The position numbers and the translations under genes are program-made. 64,000 nucleotides of DNA. Origin: Maratus speciosus (taxonomy: Eukaryota > Arthropoda > Arachnida > Araneae > Salticidae). Of the stretch, positions 1 to 10,124 are shown piece by piece; the first letter of the stretch is position 1, and the number at the start of each line of letters is the position of its first letter. Location: NCBI GenBank assembly GCA_963932465.1, contig OZ010799.1:158530761-158594760 (forward strand), written 5' to 3'. The notes under the pieces were generated by a model. It was not told where the DNA came from, did not search any database, and worked only from the letters and a program-made list of their open reading frames with translations.

Positions 1-86
1 TATTTGTTCTTTCGTTATTTAAAATAAAAATTATGTCAATGTATATAATTTGACGAAATTGGTCGACGAGATAACTAAGAAGTACC
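1..86. mobile_element. Y-family MITE, right-hand fragment
   Basis: This stretch matches the terminal ~120 bp of the complete Y elements at 47460-47751 and 31093-31388, ending in the shared terminus GATAACTAAG..GTACC. About 30 bp present in the 47.6-kb copy are missing here. The left part lies outside the window, so the copy cannot be judged complete. Confidence 0.6.
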
Positions 87-334
87 AAAAAAAAAAAAAA
101 AAAAAATCCCAAGAAAGCATCACCTACTTCCAAAAAAGTTCCACCCTGCATGTCAATGTCAGAATCAATACCAAGTATTTTATTTTTTCGCCACATCAAA
201 AAGGGGCATGAATTCTAAACATGACATTCCCAACACAGGGATTATTCTGTTCCGAATTTTCTGAAAAATTAAGCATTCGGTTGAGAAAATAAAAAAATCA
301 GGCATCAGTCCATAGTCCAACAATTCGGACATAA

Positions 335-790
335 TAAAATGAGAATTTCGACAAACGGTCACAGAAAAAATAAATTTCATAATCGTTCACAGAAAAAATT
401 GCCAATTTTGTCTTAGGACTGCAAAAAAACATGAATTACACCAAATGATAGCAGAGACTGCACATTTTGTCTAAAGATCGCGAAAAAAGCCAAATTCGTC
501 AAACGACCACAGAAAAAACATGAATTTCATCAAAAGATCTTGGAAAAATGCAAATTTCGTCAAAAGATTGCAGAAAAAAGAAATTCAGTCAAAGAATCCA
601 GTGAAAAACACACATGTCATCAAAGGATCGCGAAAATAGATACATTTCAACAAAGGATTGAAATAAAAACCCTGCACATTTCATCAAAGGGTTATGAAAA
701 AAAAAAGAATTTCGTCAAAGTATTACGGAAGAAACGTGATTTTGGTCAGAGCAATGCGAAAAAAACTCCTGCAAGGTTCACCAAATGTCC
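335..790. repeat. Degenerate AT-rich minisatellite, block 1
   Basis: A motif of roughly 40-45 bp recurs about ten times: a run of A (GAAAAAA), then an ATTTCATCAAA-like core, then GGATCGCG or a variant. Copies differ by many substitutions and small indels. The short open frames crossing it are by-products of the repeat and I see no reason to call them genes. Confidence 0.65.
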
Positions 791-1199
791 CCAAAATCCC
801 CCACAAATGTCATGAAAAAATCTTGTACAAGCACCCCCCAGATTATTTTACAATTTTTCGTCATGTCTTTCTTAGGGGGAGGGGAAATAACAGGATTTTA
901 CGGTACAGTTTTAAATAAAGATATTTTAAAAAGTTATAAATGCAATTCTAGTGTGGGCCCTAGGCCAATTTTGCAGGGCGCAACGCCTGGCAGCTCTTTT
1001 TAACTCGTTTATGTGGCGTCAGAACAGCCTTTTTTACACAGTGTATGCATCTGGCAGCCCTTTTAATTATTTTATACACCCTGTGTCCCTTGCTGACATT
1101 TATGATGCACCCTTTCGACTCATTTCTTTTCTTAGCTGTGAGGGGAAGGGGGGGGGGTAACTCATGAAATATGTCCATTATTTACAGGAAATATTATAT
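791..1199. other. Unassigned spacer between minisatellite blocks
   Basis: Slightly more GC than its surroundings, with a poly-G run near 1146. A loosely repeated CTGGCAGC..TTTTAA motif occurs at about 987 and 1050. I see no gene, TIR pair or RNA signature. Confidence 0.4.
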
Positions 1200-1915
1200 A
1201 AATTTCAGCATTTGTTTGTGGGGAAGTGTTGCAAAATTTGTCAATCGGTCATGTAGGAGGGGGAAAAAAAGAAATTTGACAGATTAATTTAGTTAGAGAA
1301 AAAAAAATTGCAAAATTCTTCAGTCTGTCATGAGAAAATAATATAATCGCTTACTTCACCATTCAATCACATGGAAAAAAAACTTTGCAAGTTTTGCCAG
1401 TAAATCATGAGGGAAAATCTGGAGTTCATCAATTGCTTCATCGATCTGCCATGGGGAAATTGTGAAATTCAAGTACCGATTATATGAAAAAAAAAAAAAA
1501 GGCCCAAAAGTTTTGCAAATCGGTAGCAAAGGACAAAAAAAGGCAAATTTCACTAATTGGTAGAGATAAAATATCATAAAATTCATCAATCAGTTGGATA
1601 AAAAAATTGCCTTTCAGTTTTCAAAAGAAACTGAAATTCGCAAGTCGATCGCTGGGAAAAAAAAAAAAATTGTTCAGGAAGTTGCTTTGAAATACAGCAA
1701 AATTTGTTAATCAATCACAGGAAAAAACATGAAATTCAACAGTCAATCGTGAGAGAAAATCATAAAAATTTTCAGCCAGTTGCAGAAAAAAATGCAAAAT
1801 TCATCAACTGATTGCACGGAATAAATCCTGAAACTCATCAATCAATAAGGAGAAAATTAGCAAAATTCACTCAACTGCGGGAAAATATAGCAAAAATCCA
1901 CTGATAAAAAGGAGT
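1200..1915. repeat. Degenerate AT-rich minisatellite, block 2
   Basis: This is the same kind of array as 335-790, with a slightly different consensus: GAAAAAA, a short spacer, AAAATTCATCAATC and then a GTCAC/GATCGC-like tail, at about 38-45 bp spacing. At least 15 recognisable units occur. The two blocks are probably one older array split by the 400-bp spacer. Confidence 0.65.
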
Positions 1916-2980
1916 CTAAACAAACAAATTCAAAAATATTTTTTGCAACACAAGTGCCATTTTTTTAAAATTCCAATCCGAGAACCCCCCCCCCCCTTTT
2001 TTTTTTCTCTAGAGTCAACATGAAGTTCATCTAAAATTTCATAATTACATTAAAGAAAAATATTTAATTTTTTAAATTTAATTGAAATGTAACAACACAA
2101 AGTGTTGAGCAACAATGGAGTGCTTTATTTTTTTACTGACCTGTACATAAAAACACAGGATCGAATATTTTTATGTATCGAACAAAATAAAGCAAAAATA
2201 TATTGTTTACAACATGTAATTAATAGAAAATTGATAATCCAAATCATCTTAAATTTTTAAAGTGACCTGCTACATCATTGTAAACATTTTCAAATTGATT
2301 TATTATCTGAATCTTTTAAACAGCCTTGCTACATCAAAAATACTAAAACAAAATTGAACAGATGCTGCAGCCACACCAAGGTTGGTTTTTTTTTTTTTTT
2401 TTTTTTTGAGCCATTTTAGCAAGAAAATTCTGGTCTGAATGAAATACTTGCTGGGCATACTGTGCAAAAACTACATGTTAGTTTTATTATATTTTGAATC
2501 AGTTTATTTTATAATGAAAACACACACACATGCACTTTAATATATAAAACACACATTTACGTTATTGCAAAAAAAACAAAAAAAAACACATTTTTTTTTA
2601 TTATAAGGCACATACATTTACTCTATAATAAATAAAACATTACACATTTTTTAAAAATACAAATTGTTTTATAAAACAGACACAAAGTTTAATTTAATAA
2701 AAAACACACTATCTGTTTTGCCGTGTTGTCATACCAGACAAAACATTATGATTTTTGCACCAAAAAGAAATATTGGTGTATCTACGAGATAACTACCGAA
2801 ACATATTTTCTACAAAGAAAACCATATAAAATAGTGTTCACATTTCTTTTAAAAAACAGCCTGGCAGAATTATAGAAATCAGCATTTTTCTAGAATTTTC
2901 AGGAGAGGGAGAGGAATATCCCCGGTGGTCCACCCTCTGAATTCATCATTGACATGCATTATCAAGACAAGCTGAAATCA
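1916..2980. other. Unassigned AT-rich DNA with simple repeats
   Basis: Contains a C-run/T-run junction near 1985, a T-run at 2387-2407, a short (CA)n at 2520-2530 and several ACACA..TTTT segments (2560-2710). No coding signal or clear element boundary was found. Confidence 0.4.
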
Positions 2981-3081
2981 TATACATTTTAAAAGCAACG
3001 TTAAAAACGCCAGAATAAACAAAAATTTTTTGCGAATTTTTGTTTATTCTGGTGTTTTCAACGTTGCTTTTAAAATGTATA
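2981..3081. mobile_element. 101-bp near-perfect hairpin MITE
   Basis: The left arm, beginning TATACATTTTAAAAGC, is the reverse complement of the right arm ending GCTTTTAAAATGTATA. The arms are ~47 bp with one or two mismatches and an AT-rich loop. A 13-bp direct repeat (AAGCTGAAATCAT) lies at 2969 and again at 3114, suggesting local duplication around the insertion. Confidence 0.65.
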
Positions 3082-3237
3082 TCATTCTGCGGCATGTAGC
3101 ATCTTAATAATTAAGCTGAAATCATGCTATGTTTTGAGAGAAATGAACATATAAATCTAAGCTTTCCATGGATTACTAGATGTAATATAATAATGCATTT
3201 ATAGTAAAATCGGCAATGCTAATTCAATTCAGTTACC

Positions 3238-3607
3238 CTTGAGTATTCGCCTGGAGATGGGCAAGATTTTTTTTGCCGATTTTAAATTTCTTCATTTGTA
3301 AATTTTTTATGTTAATATCCGAATCTTTTTTGCCTGTAAATTTGAAATATATACTTTTAAAAATGAATATTTCCTTTATTCTATTGTTTTAAAATTTATG
3401 TATTATTTGCTGTCTGCTATTTACAAATTCCCCCTCCCTATTTTTCTTTTTACAAATGAGGTTTAGAATGCCGATTTCTGTTTAAAATTTTTCCATTTGG
3501 ATTGTTTTGTTGTTGTTATTTTTAATCTTTGAATTTTCGAAAATTAAGCTTAAAGTGGTTATAAATGAAAAAAAAAATAGATAGCGGACTCAGGGCGAAT
3601 ACTCAAG
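3238..3607. mobile_element. TIR element of ~370 bp
   Basis: Begins CTTGAGTATTCGCCTGGAG and ends with the near inverse ACTCAGGGCGAATACTCAAG. The interior is AT-rich with no reading frame. A target-site duplication is not clear, so the superfamily is open. Confidence 0.5.
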
Positions 3608-3710
3608 TTATTCCTTTAATTCTATAGCACTTGAATATTAAATTAATGCCTGCAAATGTTATGCACATATAAAAATGACTTTGTAAATGCACAAAGAAAT
3701 TCACACTGTT

Positions 3711-3855
3711 CAGAAGTATTATTAATTTTTTTTCAAGAAGTAATATTAATTTTCAGAAGTATTTATTTATTTCAAAAAGTAATGGTAATTTTCAGAAGTA
3801 TTATTTATTTTTTCTAGAAGTAATATTAATTTTCTGAAATATTTTTTTTTTCAAG
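3711..3855. repeat. Short tandem repeat, ~42-bp unit
   Basis: Three to four imperfect copies of a unit built from CAGAAGTATTATTTATTT, a T-run, AAGTAATATTAATTTT. Local slippage or unequal crossing-over is the likely origin. Confidence 0.6.
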
Positions 3856-4603
3856 AAAAGCCTTAAATGTATTTAATGTTTTGATATGCAAAAACACCTG
3901 CATAGAAATTAAAAAAAAATTATCGTAATAAGAAGTTCAAGTTACCTACCCTGTTTAGAACCTAAATAAACATTGATAAATATTAAATTAATGTGAACAA
4001 ATAGCGAAAAAGGGGTGTCGAAAAACGCGGTTATTTTTCAAATTTATTTTTAAGTGGTTAAAGAATGAATTTAAAATGTCAGCTTAAATTGATGTGTCTA
4101 TAAAAAATCTTATACGCTTACTGTTTATTTTGGAATTAAGAATACAATTCATTTAATTCTGTCTGTTTTAACTTTAACATATATTGTAGTTTTAATTCAA
4201 CCGACAAGAATTGCTGACATCTTTTTCCTTCTATTCCACGTTTTAATCGTGCGATGACTAGGTCTAATTTCTTTTTTAAATTTCATCTTAATAAAGTAAA
4301 AGTTTTTCTAACATAATATAAATATATAGACAGAATAGTTATAAAGAAATGGGCTTAGATGCCGTATGTTCCCTCCGCCGTTGTTGTTTTGAAATGTTTG
4401 GCGATTTTTTGTTGGCGTGTTGACGGTGGTTATGGATATGGCAACCTCGATATGTTGAATGTCGTGTGACGTGTTTTTGTGACGTGTGTGTTCTGGCAAC
4501 CGAGAAGTTAATGTTGGAATATTGTGAATGTATTTTGATATCGTATTGTATAGTTCTGCCTTTTTATTTTTATGTGAAATTTATTGAATGTATTTGATTA
4601 ACT
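3856..4603. other. Unassigned DNA rising into a CpG-richer segment
   Basis: AT-rich up to about 4335. From there to about 4510 the sequence is unusually rich in CpG and GTG/CGTG words (for example GTCGTGTGACGTG). No supported exon was found here, but the composition change marks the start of the 4.3-5.65-kb anomalous region. Confidence 0.35.
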
Positions 4604-4780
4604 ATGTTTTCTGCAGTCCGTTTAAACGCTGTTGTTGAAATAATTAGGAAATATGAGGAAATTTTGACAAGAAAAGAAGGCTTGTTTATAGTTTGTGAAT
4701 ACGTATTGATAAGCCTATTTAGGAAAATGTCGGCGATAATATTTCGAGCTGGATCTTTCAAGAAAGCAGATGTTTGTTAA
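4604..4780 (+). CDS. Possible 58-codon ORF / exon-like segment, product unknown
   Basis: An ATG at 4604 opens a 58-codon frame ending at TAA 4778-4780. The frame begins MFSAVRLNAV and includes RKYEEILTRKEGLF. The segment also looks like an exon: TTTTCTGCAG (an acceptor-like site) ends at 4616, and AAG|GTATGT (a donor-like site) follows at 4782, bracketing 165 bp. The other two frames close quickly. A stop right before a donor is awkward for a coding exon, so a 5' untranslated exon, a uORF or chance are all possible. I do not recognise the protein. Confidence 0.2.
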   Translation: MFSAVRLNAVVEIIRKYEEILTRKEGLFIVCEYVLISLFRKMSAIIFRAGSFKKADVC

Positions 4781-4807
4781 GGTATGTTGATAATTTTATG
4801 TATTTTA

Positions 4808-5165
4808 CTGCTTTTGAGTTTTTTACATTTTGTGATTGCTAGAAAGCGACGAAAATTGCTGAATTTTGAGAATTCTATATCGCGAGAAATGCTGAATTCG
4901 GCGATGTTTTTTTTCGGAAAATGCGCGCGAAGCGCACATACAACGATTACTGGTTGCCATTTTAGCGAATTTTGTTTTTTATGTGTATTTTTGCTTTAAA
5001 AGTTTTTATATTATGAGATTGCTAGAAAGCGAAAACTGCTGAATTTTGAGAATGCTACACCTCGAGAAGTGTTGAATGCAGTGATGTTTTTTTTCGGAAA
5101 ATGTGCGCGAAGCGCACATACAAGGATTACTGGTTGCCATTTTAGCGAATTTTGTTTATTATTTA
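4808..5165. repeat. Tandem duplication, two ~182-bp units
   Basis: Two head-to-tail copies start near 4808 and 4991. Both contain GATTGCTAGAAAGCG, CTGAATTTTGAGAAT, a T-run followed by CGGAAAATG, then GCGCGAAGCGCACATACAA and GGTTGCCATTTTAGCG. Landmarks are offset by 180-183 bp. Each unit carries the small palindrome GCGCGAAGCGC. The duplication lies just upstream of the promoter-like segment. Confidence 0.7.
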
Positions 5166-5260
5166 CATTTTATTTTCGTTAAGCCAAACATGCGTATAAA
5201 CCGGTGCTTGGCGACATTTACTACTTGGCGGAAAAAGGGTTTTCATGCCAAGAAAATTCC

Positions 5261-5271
5261 AAGATGGCGGC
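5261..5271 (+). promoter_or_regulatory. YY1-like motif AAGATGGCGGC
   Basis: The 11-mer matches the well-known metazoan YY1/pho core (AAnATGGCGGC), which is common just downstream of start sites in housekeeping promoters. It sits in the most GC-rich part of this region and 90 bp before the ATG of the candidate first exon. Promoter function is inferred only. Confidence 0.35.
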
Positions 5272-5360
5272 CGGGGGGAACTTATGACATCTTTTCCAAG
5301 AAATGCATTACAAAATGAAAGAAAATTCTCACATTCACTTTCTTCATATTTGAATTTGCC

Positions 5361-5421
5361 ATGACCAGCAACAGATCTCATCTAAACATCGACGGAAAAA
5401 TCAAAATAAACGCCATTTCTG
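5361..5421 (+). CDS. Candidate first coding exon of an unidentified gene
   Basis: An ATG at 5361 in fair Kozak context (GCC before it) opens a frame reading MTSNRSHLNIDGKIKINAIS. It runs into TCTG|GTAAGT at 5421/5422, a near-ideal donor. Read-through would stop two codons into the intron. With the YY1-like motif upstream and local CpG enrichment, this resembles the start of a real gene running rightward. I could not identify a matching second exon in the TE-filled DNA downstream. Twenty residues are too few to name a family, and chance is a real alternative. Confidence 0.25.
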
Positions 5422-5632
5422 GTAAGTAGGTTGGCTGGTTTCACGGTTGCATTCTCGAGATCCGTCTTGGAATATCCTCCGGTCGTTTTGAGGACGGTTG
5501 CAGCTGGACGGTTTCAATTGGTCCGTTCTTTAGTATTCTGCGGACATTCACAGGATAGTTTTATAGGATATGACGACTACAGGATTTTTAGGATCATTGT
5601 AGAGCGTCCGAAGGACGACTGTGGTTGTCTGG

Positions 5633-5660
5633 GTTGCTGCTAATATTCATGCTATCTGGG
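5633..5660. mobile_element. J-family element, terminal remnant (28 bp)
   Basis: GCTGCTAATATTCATGCTAT followed by CTGGG matches the right ends of the two ~0.7-kb J elements at 45012-45712 and 61682-62415. No left end was found, so this is a truncated copy or a shared terminal motif. Confidence 0.4.
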
Positions 5661-5935
5661 ATTGAGTGAGGATAAGATTATCGACATAGCACACCCAGAT
5701 TTTGTTAAAACACCTTTCTTTATGCATAACTGCTTTTAATTAAAAATTAATGTAAAAAGTGTCAGCAAATAAAAGATTGCACTACAAAGGCTCACACGTG
5801 TCATTGCTTTTCAAACATTTCATTTAAAGAAATGGAGAGAACATTCGCGAAATAGTAAAGGTATTACACATATATGCGAATTCAACTTTGTAACATTTCT
5901 ACCCTAGATATATATAATCCTAATGAAACGAATTT

Positions 5936-6121
5936 ATGAAACGAATATATGAAACGGCTGAAATGTGTATCGATTCTTTGAATCGATTGATTAAACAAAT
6001 GATTATGTTTCACGGCGATTTCTCCAAAAATATGGAATACTTTGCGATGAAATTAACACCAAAAATCCGTATTGATCCACAGATCTTAAAACTGGTATTA
6101 GAATTTTTAAATTCGAATTAG
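5936..6121 (+). CDS. Small ORF inside X, partly preserved in both X copies
   Basis: A 61-codon frame whose second half (SLNRLIKQ, IMFHGDFS, YFAMKLTPKI, KLVLEFLNSN) is also readable in the inverse X copy between about 48240 and 48700. That copy has one stop and is interrupted by a TTAA MITE. Some differences are synonymous (GGC/GGT, CCA/CCG). It could be an exon fragment captured by a Helitron-like element, or just shared non-coding descent. I do not recognise the protein. Confidence 0.25.
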   Translation: MKRIYETAEMCIDSLNRLIKQMIMFHGDFSKNMEYFAMKLTPKIRIDPQILKLVLEFLNSN

Positions 6122-6914
6122 TTTTCGAAATATTAATTTTTTTCTAATTTTAAATACATTTTTCTAATGATGGCAACTCAAATTTTAATCATAAAAGATA
6201 TTATTTTTTCATAATTCAGAAAAGGTTACTATTTTAAATTAATTTGGCGAAGAGTTTGGCCTCCTTTAAATCTATGCTAAGAACAATGCTTTTTTTGTAT
6301 TTCGTTATCATTTTATTTAATACAAAACTTTCATTTAAAAATGAAACATTTAAATTGATGGCTTTCACTTCTTTCTTTATTTTAAAAAACAAAACGAAAA
6401 GAAAAATATTAGGCACAGATGTCATATACGCACTGGAGTAACTAATTGGCGCAAAAATTGCATTATTTTGGTTGACATGGTAACCCGGCTATTGTCGTTT
6501 ATTTAATAATAAATCTTTATTTACATTTATTTCTTTTTTTAATTTATATAAATTATTTTGTTCTATAGTTATTAATTATTTTTTTCTATTTCCGTTTGTA
6601 AATAATAGAAAATAATTAAAAAATACGGTACAACATAGTTATTCCGTCAACCAATTTCGCAAATTATATAAATCGCCAAAACACTCGGCAAATTGTACAG
6701 ATTGACAAAATTTTTATTTTAAATAACGAAAGAACAAATAAATTAGTATAACATTAATAAATATAAAAATAAAACGTCGAATAAAAAATCACTTTATGAC
6801 ATAAACATGTGTAACTTGCTAAAAGTCAAGTGAATGTGACATTTTCGATCATCCGTTATTGGCATTTAATCTTATAGTTCGCGATAGATTTTTGGTCGAC
6901 GGGATAACTAAGTA

Positions 6915-8055
6915 CAGTCGGACCTCTATTTAACGAACCTCTATTTTGCGAATTTCTCTATTTTACGAACTTTTCCTTGGAACCAAGAGCATTTTGCGAA
7001 TTTCTTCGTAAAATAACCTCCAAATAGCGAAGTGCATTCTCTATTTAGCGAACTTTTTCTTGTGATCTAATTTTTTTTCTCCCCATTTCTCAAAATATTT
7101 CTAGACATTTCAAATTTATTCCTTCTTTAAAGACATTTTATGATGTTCAATGGCCTTGAACTGGTTTTACAAGGCGCCTTCTTTGTCAGCAGTGAGAATT
7201 CGGTAAGTGTAGAGGACGAAGACGATAATCCCTTAGAGTAGCTTAAAAAATGTGGATACAGATGAGAAAAAAAAAGAAAGAAGAAATTAACCATGATGTG
7301 CTGATTGATAATTGTATTTCATTTAATTCTGAAATTGAGACCTCAGAAACACTATCCGAATTGGATATGTTCGGCAGTGTGGAAAATAACAACAATACAG
7401 TAATGAATTGCGATGAAGACAAATGTGATGATGATGGAAATGATCATTATGCAGGAATTAACAAAACTTCGTATGATGAAATGCTAAAATCATATGAAAC
7501 AATCTGACGCGGATTATAGTTAGAAGAAAATACGCATAAAGGGGTTTTTGGTGCATTGCAAAGATGCGAGACATATTATGAGAGAAAGCACTATTTTAAA
7601 TAAAAAACTCAGGAAAAATTAACAAAGATTTTCAGAAATTAAATTTAAGGACACATATGTTAATGTATGGTTAAAATTATTTGTCATAATAATAATAAAT
7701 ACGATAATGTCATTAAAATTCGTTAATTTTAATGTAAAACTATTTACTGTAAACAGAAAATACAGTGTATTTCCTTCAATGTTTTGCTTTCCTTGCAGAT
7801 TTCAAAGATTTAAACACACAGAAAAAATGAATTGATGATGGATATTGGTGGGTAAAATAAATGAAACAAATCGATATAATTTATTTAAAAAAATGTGATT
7901 AATTACTTTTAGTAAAAATATTTAGTGTTTATGAATTTAAAATCTGTCTTACGTAGTTTGAAGTATTTTAAAAGGTCAATCTCTATTTAACGAATTTTCC
8001 ATATAACGAACTTTTTTACGGGATTTTGCGACTTCGTTCAATAGAGGTTCGACTG
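6915..8055. mobile_element. pogo/Tigger-type element, 1141 bp, TA target site
   Basis: Starts CAGTCGGACCTCTATTTAAC and ends TTCAATAGAGGTTCGACTG, flanked by TA (6913-6914 and 8056-8057). Subterminal copies of CTCTATTT.GCGAA-type motifs follow the end. TIRs of this form (CAGT..CCTCT..AACGAA) with a TA TSD are typical of the pogo/Tigger branch of Tc1/mariner. The unfilled site is in the second X copy near 47465. The interior is too short for a full transposase, so the element is internally deleted. Confidence 0.8.
7250..7507 (+). pseudogene. Residual ORF in the pogo-type element, possible acidic transposase tail
   Basis: An 85-codon frame. After a lysine cluster it becomes strongly acidic (SETLSELDMFG, then DEDKCDDDGNDH) and ends TSYDEMLKSYETI. 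Pogo/Tigger and jerky-like transposases often carry an acidic segment after the DDE domain, so this may be the 3' remnant of the transposase gene. No HTH or DDE motif remains. The frame sits in the correct orientation in the middle of the element. Confidence 0.35.
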
Positions 8056-8309
8056 TAGTACCAAAAATACATATCTAACAAGTATTCGAAAACGAGGTTT
8101 TCGCCAAATTTTCTTAAAAAAAAAAATCATGCCATACATGCGGTGCGTATATGACATCTGGCGAAATATTAAATTATGTAACAAACCATGACATTTAATT
8201 TCAACTTCAAATTAATGTTTTAATTTGCCACTCGAAGAATAAAAAAATTCTAACTGGCGAGTTGCAAAAAAGATGTTGGCGAGATTTGCACCCCGCTTAT
8301 TTTTCTTTC

Positions 8310-8517
8310 GGCACATATGTCATATACGGCCCCATATTGGCGCGATTCTTTTTTGACGCCAATGTCATATACGCAACGGGTACTTAACTGGCGCCAAAGT
8401 ATCGTTATTTTGCTTGATATGGTAAGCCGGATGTTGTTGTTTATGCTGTTGATGCATTCCCCAAATTAGCGTCAGAAAAAAATCGCGCCAATATGGGGCG
8501 TATCTGACATTTGTGCC
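8310..8517. mobile_element. Z MITE copy 1 (~208 bp, long TIRs)
   Basis: The left arm GGCACATATGTCATATACGG continues into CCCCATATTGGCGCG. Its inverse, CGCGCCAATATGGGGCG..GACATTTGTGCC, forms the right end. The same element is in X copy 2 at 46929-47135. The arms are ~50 bp. No convincing TSD. Confidence 0.55.
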
Positions 8518-9079
8518 AAACCTTTATATGAAAGGCGAAGGGATCAGACCGTATTTGTTTATGGAATTTGATGACTTGAACTATTATAATATAGATGAAA
8601 TGATGGGGGATAGAATAATATTTGGCGACTTATCACCTGTGCTGGATAACAATGAAGTATCAAAATGGCACCTAGAGTATAAAAAACGAAGTGTTCCGCC
8701 GGGAACTGTTGATGATAGCCACATGATTTAGGCTATTATTATAGAGATTGTTTTAAAATATCGGGAGACAAATACTCTGAATACGTAATTAATTTTATTT
8801 TAGCTTCTTTTCAAATGTTTAACTGATCCTCTTTAATAAAAAACGAAAACAACCATTGGATGTCTTAACAGCAACTTGATTCGCCCTTAAATTTTTGCAA
8901 TCAAAGGGAATTGAATGGAAACCCGTTTACAGGGAGATCTGCACAGCTTTTTTCAGTATAATTTAATCTTCTCTAATATTTTTAAAACCCATCAGATTAG
9001 AATGTTTTTTGATTTTTAGATACTGCGGTGTCTGAACGGGGGTTGGCGAGCGTAGCTTGCAGGGGGCAGAGCCCTCTAG

Positions 9080-10124
9080 TACTGATATAAATTTTCATTT
9101 AAAAAAATTCATTTCAAAATCCAAAATTTTATGAACACAATTTTACTAGACACATATGTACTTTTCTTTTTACGTGCGTTCGTAATTGTATAAGTGAGAA
9201 GCATCTACAGTCGTTGTCTTCTCCGTTCGTCCGTCTGTCTGTACGTCTGTTCGCATATAACAGCGCAAAAACTACTCAACTGAATGGTTTTAAATTTAAT
9301 ATATGTAATCGTTGCATAATTTTATGGACTCATTTCAAATTTTATGAAAAGTGAGTCACAACTTAAAAAGATATTAATAATTTTTTTCTTCATTCTGGTA
9401 AATCCTACCATACATAATTAATTCAAAGATAACCCGTGATAGATAATTATTCTAGGTTGCCATGGTGATTACATCCTATTTAAGATAGAGGTATATTATT
9501 TCCGTATTAGTGAATTTAATATATGTAATCATAATAAATTTTGTATTCATGCATTTTTGCATAAGAGTACAATAGGTACTGCGCCAAGATCTGAATATTT
9601 ATAAAACTACTTATAGATTGAAAGCACCTCATTTGCCACGTTTGATGTACAATTTCCGACTTGTTTTCTTTTCTTTTCTCTTCTTTATTTATTTATATAT
9701 ATATTTTTTTCAAAATTATAATTTGAAACTAGTTATTTAGTTTGCTTTTTTCATTTATGTAATATTGCAATATTCGAAAAATAAATAACGAGTTCGTGCA
9801 AAATTTTAAAACTTGTCTAATACAATTAAAGACTTATTAGAACGCTAACCCTGCCAATCAGTGCTGAATGGATTGCCCTTAAATTCAATAAATAATCTTC
9901 AATAATAATTTTTGAAAAGTGTTCATCTTGCAGTTCACCATGTGTGTACAATTCAAAACACTTAATCGATATAAAAGTATGCATTTAATGTCTACCAAAT
10001 TCGTAAACCTGTTTGATGTTTCAGAAATTACCAATGAGAAAAGATTTTAACAATCTCTGTTGAACTTAATTTATGGTAATGTAAGAAACAAAACTGTAAA
10101 TACCACAAGAGCACTAACATTAAT
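9080..10124. other. Unassigned DNA with a CTGT-rich microsatellite
   Basis: Holds a degenerate (GTCT/CTGT)n tract at about 9214-9255, of the type also seen near the ends of I elements, followed by AACTACTCAACTGAATGG. Two copies of TTTAATATATGTAATC occur at about 9295 and 9516. It may be a decayed relative of the I repeats. No gene seen. Confidence 0.4.

Larger units (their letters stand above)
6627..8062. mobile_element. Y MITE in X copy 1, split by a pogo-type insertion
   Basis: Ends GGTAC..GTACC with TIRs related to GGTACTACTTAGTTATCCCG. A perfect 8-bp TSD, AAAAATAC, lies at 6619-6626 and 8063-8070. Without the insertion at 6915-8055 the element is ~295 bp, like the copies at 31093 and 47460. 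An 8-bp TSD fits hAT among other superfamilies. The same insertion sits in X copy 2, so it predates the X duplication. Confidence 0.75.
5898..9079 (+). mobile_element. X element copy 1, Helitron-like, interrupted by other elements
   Basis: Homologous in inverse orientation to 46381-48718. The left boundary is near TCTACCCTA. The right end is a double hairpin (GCGAGC..GCTTGC, then GGGGGCAGAGCCCTC) finishing in CTAG before a T. Helitrons typically start with TC, end with a hairpin plus CTRR and insert between A and T, so the right end fits well; the TC start is less certain. The copy contains Y at 6627-8062 (itself split by a pogo-type element) and Z at 8310-8517. No helicase or Rep frame is visible, so it is non-autonomous. 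Internal segments containing GTCATATACGC recur near 6420 and 8355. Confidence 0.6.

Noticed and set aside
8513..8731. 72-codon frame in X copy 1
   Set aside because: The matching segment of X copy 2 has indels that break the frame and no sign of protein-level conservation. It also begins inside the end of the Z MITE.
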